Assembly (NCBI GenBank): GCA_949130495.1
Contig: OX422219.1
Location: forward strand, 269,747,111-269,811,110
Source of the DNA: Sambucus nigra
Lineage: Eukaryota; Streptophyta; Magnoliopsida; Dipsacales; Adoxaceae
Direction of reading: 5' to 3'
Length of the DNA stretch: 64,000 bases
The notes beneath the pieces were generated by a model. The model had not been told where the DNA came from, did not search any database, and saw only the letters and a list, made by a program, of their open reading frames with translations. How positions within the stretch are numbered: position 1 is the stretch's first letter; the number at the start of each line of letters is the position of its first letter. The position numbers and the translations under genes are program-made. This document shows positions 12,823-24,487 of this stretch, piece by piece.

Positions 12823-12900
12823 CTTTTATATAATAAACTGGCCGAACTGCCCAGAATCTCCTATCATCGATCGATCGATGCCCCCGATCGATCGATCGAC
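12823..12900 (-). promoter_or_regulatory. palindrome pair and TATA box of LTR-X copy 2
   Basis: ATCGATCGATCGAT at 12866-12879 and CGATCGATCGATCG at 12885-12898 are separated by only a few bases. In minus sense TATATAAAAGG (12823-12834) follows about 32 bases downstream. The position relative to the LTR end matches the cluster of copy 1 although the palindrome sequence differs. Confidence 0.5.
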
Positions 12901-13975
12901 CCCTTCGTTACAGCTCTTCTTCCCCCATGTTTTCCACCATTAACGAATTTCAAGGTTTTTAAACCATAATTTAAACCTCTAATTACATAATCCCATCATC
13001 TACACATGGTTAATCCACATCCTATTCATCATAGAGACCATTAAGATGATCAACTTCTCTAATTATCTCATAATTTTCTAAATGGGTCTTACTCCATAAA
13101 ATTCAATTATCTGTTTTAAATCCCAATTTCCAGATTCGATTTCCACTCTTTTATGTTCTGGATTTCTCATTCAAATCATATATACATATTCAGATATCAA
13201 CCACTCATCTAAATCTTACTTTGAATCTCATTCAAGTATTTCAAAAACAAAAATCCCATTTTGTACCCATTTACACCCAAAAATGAATTTTCACACACAC
13301 ATCACTATGATATGAATTGATTATCATGCTTTAAGAATCAAAACAGTTAACCACTTGCCTGAAAGTGTTCGTAGTGTCTGATTCCATTGGCGTAGTCCCT
13401 CGATTTGGCTCCAAAATCCTCAATTTGGCTTTTGCTAAGCTTTCCCCCAATTTCCCTCTCAAGCCCTAGGCTTAGATTTGTGATGGCTGCTGATTTCCTA
13501 ATCTCCCCATTAGGTTAAAAACCCTTAAATCCCGTTTTTCACCTAATGGGCTTAATTAAAGTGGCCCAACTCACCCCGTGTGGGCCCGGCTATGCCCAAA
13601 AATATCCCGAGACCCAATTACTACCCCCGGCTACTCTTTTCTGACTATCTCGACCCATCCGGACTCAATCGCGCAGTCAGAATTGACATCCGAATAAATT
13701 TATAAAAATCCTTATCTCACACCCCATTTAGTCTATACCGACTCCCGACTGGAATAAGTGTATACCTCGTCATTAATACTCGAAATGGCGTAATTAAATT
13801 ATTACTATTCACTTAGTAAAAAAATTTCCCTAAACATTAACCATTCACTTCCCGATTAATATTTAAATAAATATATTGTCATAATTAATTCAATTAAAAT
13901 TACAACACACCAGTAATTTAAAATCCCGAATTAATTAAATATTAAATGCACAAAAATACGGGGTGTTACATGAAC

Positions 13976-14932
13976 CCCATTTAATAAAGCCATCATCTTC
14001 CCAAGATAACGTTGTAGGATGAATCCGACTGGATGACATGATAATTTATTTCGCGATTGACTAACCCAACTTTGACTGGCAACTTGATATTTTCCATGTG
14101 TTCTCTATATTCCCATTGAAACCGATCAATTATCCAACTTTGGTATCCTGGTCTTAAACAATGTAGTCGATCTTAAGCACTAAGCTGAGGTACATAATCT
14201 CTAAAGAACTTCCCCAATCGACCAAGATCCTCTCAATGTCGAAATTTTACATTTTCATGGTTAAGACAAGAGCGTCCTTATGTATAATGTACACCTTGAT
14301 TAGGTCTTCGTCTATAAACATGATTATTTAGTCGATATCTAAATCCTTACACTCCCTTTTAGTTATAATGAACTTGTACATGTCTACCTAGAAACGCTCT
14401 TAGATACAGGTTATAATCCCCACTCTTCTCTAAGGTTCTTACCTATACACTTTGAAGGGTTGGTATAGATATGAATGGTTATGACCATTCCTGAAGGTGC
14501 GAGATTATCATCTTCTTTTTGTACTGCATTCACTCTGATCGAGGATTTGATCTTCTTTTTATTGATATAACCCTTTAATTGATGACTTGAATATGCTCTT
14601 AAAAATACTTCTTGAACATCTTATAGTTCATGGTGAGGTGACCATGATCTTGGTGATAAGCACACCTGAGACTGGGTCCCAATCACTTGAATCGCTGGCT
14701 ATTTTGGTCATTCTCTTAAAATACATATTGTCTATGATCCGCAAATTTAACTTATAGACAGGCTCTTTGAAGAATTCTTCCATTGCCAATAAACTGCTTT
14801 TGTTGTTATGCAGCTTAGAACATCTCTTAGTAGTTTCGTTATGTGATCCTCTTTCGCTAGAGAAAATTGATTTCCTCCCTTAGAGGACTTATTTGAATCA
14901 TTATTTATTAGATTGCTTAGAGCTCTTCTCGG
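13976..14932 (-). pseudogene. gag C-terminus and protease region of the Tat-like element
   Basis: In minus sense about 14690-14570 encodes CAYHQDHGHLTMNYKMFKK, the CxxHxDxGHxTxxC-type region near the C-terminus of Tat gag. At about 14160-13976 there is a decayed protease/post-protease block ending SYNVILGRRWLY, typical just before the RT linker. The protein cannot be made because of stops and shifts. The stretch lies exactly between the two solo LTRs and reads on into 10378 once copy 2 is removed. Confidence 0.65.
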
Positions 14933-15964
14933 TCGGGTGTAACAACCCGCCTAATGGGATACCGGGCGATCACTCCTATATCAAATTATTATAGGAGTTA
15001 CATATGGATCATTCTTAGCATCACCGTCAAAAATCCATTTAATTACTAATATCCTATTAGGCGAGCGTTAAAAACTTTTACTTAACTACTCTTTTTAATC
15101 AAATAAAATAAAGCATCCACAATTTAGTGCGTAAATAAAACTAAAATGAAAATGAATTTAAATTAAAATAGCCGAACACTCGGTTCAAATTATACAACCA
15201 TATCGAATACCGTGCGAAGAATAAATAAAATCAGTTGGACCATTGGCTCGAATGTTTGTACAATACCTCCTATCTAGAGTACAAGGAATGAAGCGTCTAC
15301 CGAGAACCCGCAAGCATCCACAGCTGCTGCAGCAGACGTCTGACTCGAAAGAATTTCCATCCAGGCGTCCCTCTGTCTGGACACCTATATATATATATGA
15401 TATATAGAAAGAAAGGAGAGTAGATAGACAGGTCAGAGCCCGAATTTTGAAAATATTTTGCAAGTGCATAAATGCTTTATTTTTAGAAAAATAGTTTTAT
15501 CTCATATTTAAATTGGTATCGCACTCCCATGAGATACCCCTCACCTCTCCTCTAGTAGTGCACACCTAACGCACCCTAACACATACCCTAGTCAAGCTAT
15601 CCCTGCCTAACTAGTCTATCACCCAACTACTATCTACCCCAGATAGTCCCAGTGTTAAGGGATAAACTTCCCTCCAGTCTCAACACTTCACTAAGTTCGT
15701 GCGTGGGGTGTCTCGCAAAGCGAAATCCAAACAAGGAACCCCCCCGATACACTACTATTTGGCAGGGTTAATGGTAGAGATCCATTAGGCCCGTAGCACA
15801 CACAATGTATAAATATATATATACACATACATCTACAATATACGTCCGGATAATATCTCCCGGACTGAGGGTTACCAATTGAATTATATCTTTATAATAC
15901 ACATCCAGATCTACCTCCCGGACTGAGGTGTATTCGATACACAAAGTATTTATCAATACTTATT

Positions 15965-16300
15965 TCAAAACTTTCCATTTCCCTTCTCATATCCAGGAAA
16001 TGTATTTAAAAGCCAATTCATTAGCATGAATTGCTATACCAACACATATATCTTTTTAAAAGCCAATTTTATTAACATAAAAATGCTTTTCCTTTTTCAA
16101 TTATCCCATTTCCCTTTTTATACTCGGGAAATGTAATTAAAAGCCATTTTTATTATCATAAAAATGCTTTTACCATATCATATGCTTCCACATCCCTTCT
16201 TCCATCCGGGAGTGTTACCGAAGCTAAACATATTACCCATTTCCCTTCCTATATCCAGGAAATGTAATTAAAGCCAATCCATTATCATGAATTGCTTTAA
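15965..16300. repeat. imperfect hairpin-rich tandem repeat in LTR-X copy 3
   Basis: CATTTCCCTT...CCAGGAAATG and variants recur (about 15975, 16105, 16240), each a small inverted repeat of CATTTCCC with GGGAAATG or CAGGAAATG. They alternate with AAGCCAAT(T)...ATGAATTGCTT inverted pairs. This occupies roughly the LTR position where copy 2 has its unrelated 60-bp array. Confidence 0.6.
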
Positions 16301-17415
16301 TTTAACGCGTTCTAAGACCGCTCGTCCGGATTTCTCCACTGTGCGCGCCCCTAAATGGCTATCATCTTCCAGGGCCTATCATCAAGACAACCTGGGATCC
16401 TATATTGCAAGACGTCGGGAAGCGGCCATGTGCCTGCGGGATAGTCAAGACCACACCCGGAATCTCCTAACCAACGCAGAAAAATATATCAACAAACACT
16501 CACATGGCCTATAGGACTATATCCACCCTGCATTCATTAGCCAGGGGGCTTCACCATACGTACGCAACTTCCCTTATGATAGCGATTTAGAGAGGTGTGT
16601 AATCCATATTTTATTAATTATGAAAAACATTTCTCTTTCCATTTTGAAAATATTCATTTTTATATTTTCAAAATCATTTCCATCGTAACATATATATATA
16701 TACCTAAAACACACAGTATATACATATCCTATATATTCTTCCTAGAATATATATAAACGGCCATAGTGGCCTATATCATCTAATGATGACCATAATCCCA
16801 AAGATTCCCTCCAGGAATCATAATCATGCGTTCATATTAGCATGATTCTAAATCCAAAGTATTTCTTACTTTAATAATCACTATATAACTCAATCCTATC
16901 TAAGGTTGTATTGGATATCTCCAATGATACCCTTCACTCTAAGTGAAATCAACAAACATCTATATTCCCAAGTTATCCTAAATTATCTCCTAGGATACAC
17001 TTAATGATAATTGATATAATTATGCTTTCTATAAGCATAATTATATAGGCCTATATGCCTACGAGAATTATCCTCGGGATTTATCTCACCCGAACAACCT
17101 TAAATTCAACGAGTTAAGGATTTCATTTCCTTGAACCCCAAGACTACATCTAGTCCAATTAATCATTTAGAAGTGCCCAATTTAATTTAGGAACCCTAAT
17201 CCATCAATTTCAGCAAATATTCTATTTTCCTCGAAAATATAGATTAAGGGTTATATACTTAAAACCCTTACTTTACCCTCCTAAATTGCCTTAATTTATG
17301 GACCATAAAGTCCTAAAAGGTCCCCTAGGTTATCACCTAATTAACCTCAAAGCAAGAGGAAATGGAATCTATCCCATCCAAATCACCCTAAGAGAATTGT
17401 CCATTTTCAGCAGGG

Positions 17416-17500
17416 GTCGATCGATCGACCCATGGCCGTCGATCGATCGAAGGCTTCAATCGATCGAAACCCCATGATCGATCGATCGATCAAGTCGGGC
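17416..17500 (-). promoter_or_regulatory. GATC-type palindrome cluster of LTR-X copy 3
   Basis: GGTCGATCGATCGACC, GTCGATCGATCGAA, AATCGATCGAAA and TGATCGATCGATCGATCA follow within 85 bases. The nearest TATA-like sequence in minus sense (GTATATAACCC, about 17255) is about 155 bases away, weaker than in the other copies. Confidence 0.4.
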
Positions 17501-18407
17501 AGCTTCTTCTCCGAGAAGCTGTTTCGGCCATGGAAGCTTCCTCCAAGCTTCCATCTCTTCACCCAACGGCCTACAACTTCTACCAACAACAAATACACCT
17601 ATAATACGGGTCCTAAACATCCTAGAACCCGGAATCACCCAATATTTTTGGTTAATTACTAAATTTCTCCAATTTACCAATTTTAGGGGTTTATTCGTTT
17701 TATCTCCCGAAAACCCGTTTTATCCACGAATACCCAACCCAAAATCATTAGAGTTTGTTATACCAACAATCATATGAGATATTTTATGCTCAAAAATAAA
17801 TAAAGCAAGTAAACACTTGCCTCGTGGATAAAATTCGACGTCCTCGAGCCGAATCCCGCGGAGGCTGGCCGGAATCTCCCCCTTTTTCCTCTTTTCTTCC
17901 CTCTCTCTCTCTTCCCTCTCTTCTTTCTTCTTTCTCTTCTTTCTTCTACCCCTCTCCCTCCTTTTATAAGGAGAAAAAGGGTTAAATCCCTTAATACCCC
18001 CAAAACGACTCGTTTACTCAATTACGAGCCTATTTAACTCTAAAATTACCCGGAACTCAATTTCGACAATCGGACACTCTTTTCCGACTATCTCGGACAT
18101 TCCGAGACTCATGGCGCAGTCGAAATTTCCATCCGAGGTACTTGACCGCAAATCACTATTCTAACCCAAAATAATTAAATGCGTATTTTCTACTCAAAAT
18201 CTTACCTCTTTTGTCGCTATACTCCACGGCGACATATAATTAAATTACTTCGACCTATATAGTCCCAAAATAATTTATAACACCCTTCGAAAATCATTAA
18301 ATCCTTGAAAATCCCAAAAATCACTATTTCGAGAAATTCTCCAAATTGCAAATTATACTTAATTATGGAATTTAATTATCTCCAAAAGGGCGGGTTATTA
18401 CATCGGG

Positions 18408-18712
18408 GTCTCTGCAAAGGGGAACTCGTCTTCTACCTTGGCATACTTAATAACACCTACCATGAGGTCATCCATAGTTGATGCCGACTTCGTAGTCAAA
18501 GATTGGTAGATATCGTTCAATCTACAAATCCCAAACTTAAATGATGAAATAACTAGTTGCTCATTGCAGTCATCAATTTTGTTGAAAAGCTCTCAGTAGT
18601 GTTGCGCGTATTATCTGAGGGACTTTCCATTCTTTCATTTAAGAGCGATAAATGAATCAACCTCCTTAAATGCCTTGTTGCTTTATAATGCAAGTATGTG
18701 TTCGCCTAAAAT
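18408..18712 (-). pseudogene. gag (C-terminal half) of the Tat-like element
   Basis: The minus-strand translation contains FNKIDDCNEQLVISSFKFGI, then SLTTKSASTMDDLMVGV and KYAKVEDEFPF, matching the late capsid part of Tat gag (the alpha-helical region ending in a TM-x-EL...A-x-x-YI-x-x-E block). Further right FKEVDSFIAL marks the preceding 'ESL..Y..RF' helix. It continues at 20017 after an insertion. Stops are present. Confidence 0.7.
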
Positions 18713-19934
18713 AACCTAAAGGTTGTATGTGAATAGGTTATTAAACAAATTTTCCCATTTTACATTTCAATTTGCTAAAACCTAGATCTAAATTAGTTTT
18801 TCAAATCTCAAGGTGATTTAAAAGAATTGCAATCAAACAAACACAATTAAATAAGCAAAAATAACAAATAATCATAAAAAACACATAATACCGTGTATAC
18901 GAGGAAAAACCCCAACCTATGGGTAAAAAATCTCGATGTGACCTAGCATCAGGTTACATTTGAAAAGTTCCTTTACAAGATACAACAATATAAATCAATC
19001 AAGTGCACAAACAAGAATTTACCGATTAAAATCACGACTCTCCACCATTGCAATGATAAATCCAAGTAAACTCCATCACTTGAACATGGAAGTCCATTCT
19101 CCGCCTTAGCATCACACGATGCTCCAACTCTTTATAGTTGAAACAACTCTATTTTAGATCTCAGAGTGTTGATAATGTAATCGAATCATAATCCATATGT
19201 AAATCTGCCTATGTGTGGATAAAAACCTGTAAAATCATCTCTCAAAACTAGATCTCAACGTAGATACAAAATGCTCGCAAAAATAAACTCTCAAAGGATT
19301 TTGAAAATAGGTTTGGAGAGAGAAAAAACCTCACAAACTCAAAAATCTCCTAATTATAAGATATTTTAGAATTAGGGAAAAGTGGTGTTGATAAATGGAG
19401 GGAAACAAGGTTATTTATAACAAAAATTTCAAAATTTATAGCCGTCGTGCGAATGGTTAGATCTGACTGTGCGCATGATTTCATCTAGTATGCCCATAAA
19501 ATAATTTTGAGCCATGACCGTGTGCACGGGTGTGATTTTATGCCATGAGAACGGAGCCGGTCGCATGGGATTATAAGTAAGTTGTGCGAACGCCCTAGTT
19601 CAAAATCTTCAAAATCTCTTAAAAAATATTTTTCTAAAAAACAACCTTTGAACCTAAATCTTTAAAACACATACACAACTCAGTAAATATATTTTTTTTA
19701 AATATCTTTTGAAAAAATTCACTCAATTTGGAAAACACGTGAGGGCATGCAATTATCCATTGTTAATCAAACTCTGTAAAAGGATATAGTCTTCATTTAC
19801 AGCAATGGATAACTTCAAAACTTCTTGAGGAGTCTTTATGTCTTAAAGTAACAATATTCATCAATAAAAGACAAAGACACCTCACTCAACTAGTGAATCA
19901 ATATTTCGATCTCGGTGTAGTTTATGACTCAATG

Positions 19935-19936
<2 letters not shown>
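18713..19936 (-). mobile_element. ~1.2-kb LTR-like insertion in gag (copia-type solo LTR suspected)
   Basis: The two gag pieces flanking this segment belong together, so 18713-19936 is an insertion. It holds ACGAGGAAAAACCCCAACC (18900) and GGTTTGGAGAGAGAAAAAAC (19309), reminiscent of Maximus/SIRE-type copia LTRs. I could not fix ends or a target duplication. No coding domain is visible. Confidence 0.4.

Positions 19937-19937
<1 letters not shown>

Positions 19938-20015
<78 letters not shown>
19938..20015. repeat. (TA)n microsatellite, about 39 units
   Basis: A nearly uninterrupted AT run. Open frames of alternating Ile-Tyr across it are artefacts of the repeat. Confidence 0.95.
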
Positions 20016-20016
<1 letters not shown>

Positions 20017-20020
<4 letters not shown>

Positions 20021-20370
20021 TTTCATTATTGGTAATGAAGCGAGTCGTGAAATTTTTCATCCAACTCGCTGGACGAGGAGATATATCTGAGGGACAGTCT
20101 CTCAAACCACTTGAGATTGATCTCTCCTAGAGTTGAGGGAAAGACCCGACACATAAGGACATCATGGTGACTTCAGAGAGACATCGTCTACTGGTAATGC
20201 CTAATATGATGAGCATGATCCACCTTTCCATCATATGCTGTGATCTTTAGAATGAATAATTTCTTTGGTGGCTCTGATGTTTCTATCTCCATAGTAAATG
20301 GTGAGGCTGAGCCGTGGCCCAACGTTCTTTTAGTGACATATTTTGGAGTTCGTGCCAAAGTTAGATTCAG
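20017..20370 (-). pseudogene. gag (N-terminal half) of the Tat-like element
   Basis: In minus sense it reads EPPKKLFILKITAYDGKVDH, HIRHYQ, DVLMCRVFPSTLGEINLKWF and ERLSLRYISS. This is the start of a Tat-type capsid (the P-x-x-F...YDG-x-x-DP...HL-x-x-Y...MCR-x-F-x-x-TL...W motif series). One or two stops interrupt it. The 5' LTR that should follow to the right is not recognisable. Confidence 0.75.
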
Positions 20371-21332
20371 TCTTCCCTTCGATTCCTTTTTTATAAGTAC
20401 GAGGTTCCTATAAATATAGGTCTCTATGCCTTGAACTTACAATTAGGTGTAAGGGTCGCATTACGATTAAATCATTTGTGACGTGTTGTGATCTTCCCTG
20501 ATTCTATGTTATCGTTTTCGTAATACTCGGTCGACTATGACCTTAGATGCTTAATATCCACGTGTTAGCTCACGTGGAGTGATCGGCCTTACTTCCCTTC
20601 AGTAAATGTATCATATTTTTTCTCACATCGAAAACATTTTAATTAATTAGAAAAAATAAATATATTTTTATACTAGACTACATTATATAAAATATTTATA
20701 ACAAATAAAATAATTAAGTGTTTAAGGGTTAAAAGAAAAATACCCACTTACCCAAGTTTTAAGAGACAAAATTTGTATATTTATGTTGTTGTCCTTTAGG
20801 CCATGTTTGGTACGCGGCAAAGTTGAGTAGAATCTGATTCCTTTTGAAAAATCTTGAAAAAGTGCAAGATTATTGCCTTTTGTACGAGGTTAAGTTGTAT
20901 AGGAATGTGGGCCCTAATGGACTCATATTTCCACCTCGGTGGGAAAGTGGGTAGAATCAAAATTCATATAATATAAGTGTGATTCTTGTTTTTTCATGGG
21001 AATCTTTACAAATAATTTTTGTGAGTACAAAAACTCCCATAAAAATATTTACTTATAAAAACTACCCTTAAAATCTAAATATTTATTTTGTGAAAACTAT
21101 ATGATTATATTAGTTTGTAATATATTTAGATTTGTACCAATTTTATTTATGCATTTTTCTCATAAACAGGAATTTGATTAAATTATTCTATAATACACAT
21201 ATGTCTATAATAAAATATTATATTCGTTAAATATTAGAAAATCCTTTTTTACAACAAAAATGTATATGGTTTAAAACATTTATAAATAGCGAACTATATA
21301 ATTTTGTTTTTAAAATATTCAAAATTGATCAA

Positions 21333-21338
<6 letters not shown>
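20371..21338. other. AT-rich stretch without recognised gene
   Basis: No coding signal. GGCCATGTTTGGTACGCGG at 20802-20820 resembles the terminal sequence of MITEs of the GGCC(T/A)TGTTTGG type, but I found no matching inverted end. It may include the 5' LTR remnant of the Tat-like element. Confidence 0.3.
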
Positions 21339-21386
<48 letters not shown>

Positions 21387-21782
21387 GAAGGCTCACCTAC
21401 ATCATGCTCTATACATCACCCATGCATCACGCCTAATTCTAAGCCCTAAAATTTTTTTTTATCAAATTTTATATTTTTCCCATGAAATTAACCTTCCAAT
21501 CAATCCATATGCAAAAGATTAGGTCAAAATAACTTTTGTAGCTATATTTAAAAAACCCACAAAAAACTGCTAAAAATACCTTATTTTTAAGGGTCTGCGC
21601 CAGCAGTTTTTGTGGATTTTTTAAAAATAGCTACAAAATCTATTTTGACTTAATTTTTTGCATATGGGTTGATTGAAAGGTTAATTTCAAGGAAAAAATA
21701 TAAAATTTGAAAAAAAAAGTTCTCTAGGGCCTAGAATTAAGTGTGATGTACGGTGTGATGTATAGTGCATGATGTAGGTGAG

Positions 21783-21873
<91 letters not shown>
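21339..21873. repeat. long foldback (inverted repeat) with microsatellite ends
   Basis: The left arm 21390-21571 (from GGCTCACCTACATCATGC to AAAAAACTGCT) pairs with the right arm 21602-21784 (from AGCAGTTTTTGTGG to GTAGGTGAGCC) with few mismatches. The symmetry extends outward: (TA)n(GA)n on the left (21339-21386) mirrors (CT)n(TA)n on the right (21785-21873). The loop is about 30 bases. It resembles a foldback MITE inserted in or bounded by TA repeats; transcription would give a hairpin of about 180 bp. Confidence 0.85.
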
Positions 21874-21877
<4 letters not shown>

Positions 21878-22171
21878 TTGAGGGGTATTATCGATATACA
21901 TTGTACATTCTCGTGTCACATTACATACATGAACCAAACGATGGATTTTGGTTCCTAGTAAAAATCCATTGGTTAACCAAACACGTCGAAATAATTCAAA
22001 ATTTGGGTGTTAAGAGAAATGAATTAAAGAAAGAATATTATGAGGAGGAAAAACTTCTCATTAATATGTGTGTCAATAATGAGGGGTCATCCCTTGTTCA
22101 TAATACAATTTGGTAGAGTCATATTAGGAGTGGACATCCACTTAAATATGATAAATACAGTATTTATAACA
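21878..22171 (-). mobile_element. probable 3' LTR of the outer Ty1/copia element
   Basis: In minus sense the sequence ATCCAAGGGGGAG (a polypurine tract, 22172-22184) is followed by TGTTATAAATACTG, the usual start of this class of copia LTR. The far end is uncertain because it abuts the (TA)n tail of the foldback. Downstream of the RNase H remnant this is the expected position. Confidence 0.5.
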
Positions 22172-22439
22172 CTCCCCCTTGGATGTACACCATTTCCATC
22201 GCTCATTATTTTTTCTCATTAAAACCTTGATAAGGAAAAACCTATAAGGAAAAAATCAAAGTGAAGGCAAAAGAGTACAACTTTTGTGATCATTAAATCG
22301 GTGTTGAACATGCTTGATGCTGCCTAGTTAAAACCTTTAATGGAAAAACCCAGTGGGACAAAACATAGTCAAATGAAAAAAGAGTAGAGCACACATATAT
22401 CCTAACTCAGATGTTTTAGTATCCTCTCCTAAAAAAATG

Positions 22440-23250
22440 CTCCCCTAATTGTTATGTTCAATTTGTCTGTTGGTGGAGTAGACACATTCCAATCTCGTTT
22501 ATAAACTTTTGAAATGTTGCATTTGGTAATGCCTTTCTGAAAATATCAACTAGGTTGTCACTTGAACTAACTTGGATGACTTCAATCTCATTTTTCTTCT
22601 GAAGCTCGTGAGTAAAGAAAAACTTTGGTGAAATGTGTTCGTTATGTCTCATTTCATGATTCCTTCTTTAAGTTGTGTTATACATAATGTACTATCTTCA
22701 TATATGACACATAAAACATCTGTAATGGAAGACAATTCACAAAAAATATGAATATGTTAAATTAAATATCTTAGTCATACACATTCACAGGTAGCTTCAC
22801 GAAGAGCTAAAATCTAAGTGTGCTTAAAAGAAGTAACTAGTAAAGTTTGTTTAGTAGAACGCTAATAAATATAAGTATTTCCACTAAGAAATACATAACT
22901 TATCTTAGATCAATCCTTATGAGGATCGGAGAGATATCCATAATTTGCATAACTAGCTAATCTGGAAGTATTAGAATTATAAGAATAAAATATATCCATA
23001 TTAGTGGTTCCACATAGATATCTTAATATATGCTTGACACCATCCCAATGCCTTTTAGTTGGTTCAGAACTATATATAGCAAATAGGTTCACAGAGAATG
23101 AGATATTCGGCCTCATGCATTATGCCAAGTAAAACAATGCACCAATTGCACTTGAGTAGGGTACTTATGGACCCAATATTTCGTCATCTTCCTCTTTAGG
23201 ATAAGACGCATCTTTTTTATGTCTAAATACCGGACAACCATGGGAGGACT
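22440..23250 (-). pseudogene. RT C-terminus and RNase H of the outer Ty1/copia element
   Basis: The open frame at 22910-23116 reads RPNISFSVNLFA, then HWDGVKHILRYLCGTT, and YLSDPHKD: the copia RT-RNase H junction and first RNase H block. The frame at 22458-22652 contains HISPKFFFTHELQKK, VSSSDNLVDIFRKALP and FQKFINEIGM, the conserved RNase H C-terminus. Stops and frameshifts lie between them. This enzyme copies element RNA into cDNA; this copy is inactive. The upstream half of RT lies at 23633-23874. Confidence 0.85.
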
Positions 23251-23632
23251 TATTGGGTGCGATTTATCCATATTAAAGCATTGTAATACCTTTTCTGTAT
23301 AATTAGACTGGTGGAATAAAATACCACTAGATTTTTCCTCGAATTATGGGCTGAGACATAATTTAGTTTTTCCAAGGTCTTTCATCTTAAACTCCATCTT
23401 TCAATAGTTAGCAGTTGTCTCGATCTCTTCTGGAGTCTCGATTAAAATCACATCATCCGTGTAAATTTTGACTATTGCATATCCTTTTGAGGATTTATTT
23501 ATAACAACATAATGGCAATGGGACTATTTTCATACCCTTCCTTAGATAAATATTCACTGAGACAATTATACCACATTCTTCCGCATTGTTTTAAACCGTA
23601 CAATGAATGTATTAGTCGAATCACGTACATAC

Positions 23633-23670
23633 TCATTGGCTTTGCTTCAGGCAAAGGAAATCCATCAAGG

Positions 23671-23718
<48 letters not shown>

Positions 23719-23874
23719 CTAAGTCCCTATATAAATAAGCAGTCACAACACCCATGAGTCCGATATCAAGATTTTTAGAAACCATTAAGCTAATTAGATA
23801 TCTGAAAGTTATACCATCCACAATGGGGGAGTATGTTTCCTTAGAATCAATCCCTAATTTTTTCGTGAAAGCTT
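23633..23874 (-). pseudogene. RT N-terminal part of the outer Ty1/copia element, cut at 23874
   Basis: The minus strand encodes AFTKKLGIDSKETYSPIVD, ITFRYLISLMVS and VVTAYLYRDLDT, the conserved copia RT start (the 'GF.Q..GIDY.ETYSPV' motif and the 'DV.TAYL.G.LD' catalytic block). A (TA)n run (23674-23712) is embedded in it. At 23874 the reading stops at an LTR-X terminus; the preceding residues (RYKARLVAQG) are found at 48034-48070, about 24 kb away. This shows the two pieces were one gene. Confidence 0.9.
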
Positions 23875-24357
23875 TGTAATACCCCATATTTATGAGTATT
23901 GGGAATTTAATTAATTCAATAATTATTTGGGTTTAATTTTAAATTACATGTGTGTTGTAATTTGATGAAATTAAATATTTGTAGGGAGATAAGAATTTAT
24001 TAATGATGGAATAATCGATGCAAAAATTAGTATACGTCGTGACAAGTAATAACGACAGGACATCGTTGGAACTCAACCGAGGGTCGGGTGTAGACTATTT
24101 TGAGGTCAAAATAAGATATTGTTATAGAGTGACTTGGATTATGATTTAGAGGTCACAATTGAGTCCGAAAGGGTCGAAATAGTAAGAATAGTGTACATGG
24201 GTGTATAGTGTGGGTTCCGGAGCGATTTTTGATCAACCCGACACCGTTTAAGAGCGTTTCGGTTTGTGGTTTAGAGAACTCCGATAATTAAAAGAGCATA
24301 TCAGCCCCTTGTATTTGGAGGCTAGGGTGAACACAAATTAGAGGAGAAGAAGGCCAG
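23875..24357 (+). mobile_element. LTR-X copy 4, left piece (plus sense), TSD AGCTT
   Basis: It starts TGTAATACCCC and carries the reverse complement of the GACTATTTCGACCCTTTCGG block of copy 1 at about 24160-24190. The right piece is 45495-48028. Flanking 5-mers are AGCTT (23870-23874) and ACCTT (48029-48033), 4 of 5 matching, within copia RT. The total of about 3.0 kb fits a solo LTR that lost some sequence. Confidence 0.8.
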
Positions 24358-24487
24358 TGATTAGGCGTAAATTCTTCCTATTTATCCATGTAATTTAGGG
24401 GGGTTTATCATCTTATGCGATGTAAATTGAGTTGATTTATCTCATATCATTTCAACTGACCTTTTCCATACAGTGCATCGAGTTTCG
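24358..24487 (+). mobile_element. Athila-like 5' LTR, left piece
   Basis: It starts TGATTAGGCGTAAATTCTTC, matching the start (minus sense) of the LTR at 62029-63774 (TGATTAGGCATAAATTCTTC). It also shares TTTATCTCATATCATT and ends CGAGTTTCG, where the relative continues with a sequence similar to 35104 onward. LARD1 is inserted here. Confidence 0.8.

Larger units (their letters stand above)
10384..13970 (-). mobile_element. solo LTR, LTR-X copy 2, with TSD TGAAC
   Basis: The left end is TGTGACACCCC and the right end GGGGTGTTACA, flanked by perfect duplications TGAAC at 10379-10383 and 13971-13975. It is 3587 bases long and has no internal domain, so it is a solo LTR. It splits the protease-RT linker of the Tat-like element. 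Sense is probably minus, from the TATA box position and by comparison with other copies. It holds a 60-bp tandem array and a GATC-type palindrome pair. Confidence 0.9.
14938..18402 (-). mobile_element. solo LTR, LTR-X copy 3, with TSD TCGGG
   Basis: The left end is TGTAACAACCCGCC and the right end GGCGGGTTATTACA, with perfect duplications TCGGG at 14933-14937 and 18403-18407. It is 3465 bases long and noncoding. It shares with copies 2 and 4 the block GGCGTCCCT...CTGGACACCTA near 15362 and the CGACTATCTCGG block near 18090. It separates gag from protease in the Tat-like element. Confidence 0.9.

Noticed and set aside
16287..16514. 75-codon plus-strand ORF (and 15185-15469, 15768-15956 on minus)
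   Set aside because: All lie inside solo LTR-X copy 3, with no domain and no conservation in the other LTR copies.
17432..17680. Overlapping ORFs around the GATC palindromes
   Set aside because: Palindromic sequence opens several frames on both strands at once; none has a domain.
19893..20130. Open frames of Ile-Tyr repeats as small proteins
   Set aside because: They are translations of a (TA)n microsatellite. The same applies at 21304-21522, 21778-22116 and 23512-23757.
20803..21050. Second MITE starting GGCCATGTTTGG
   Set aside because: No matching inverted terminus or target duplication could be found, so only the motif is mentioned.
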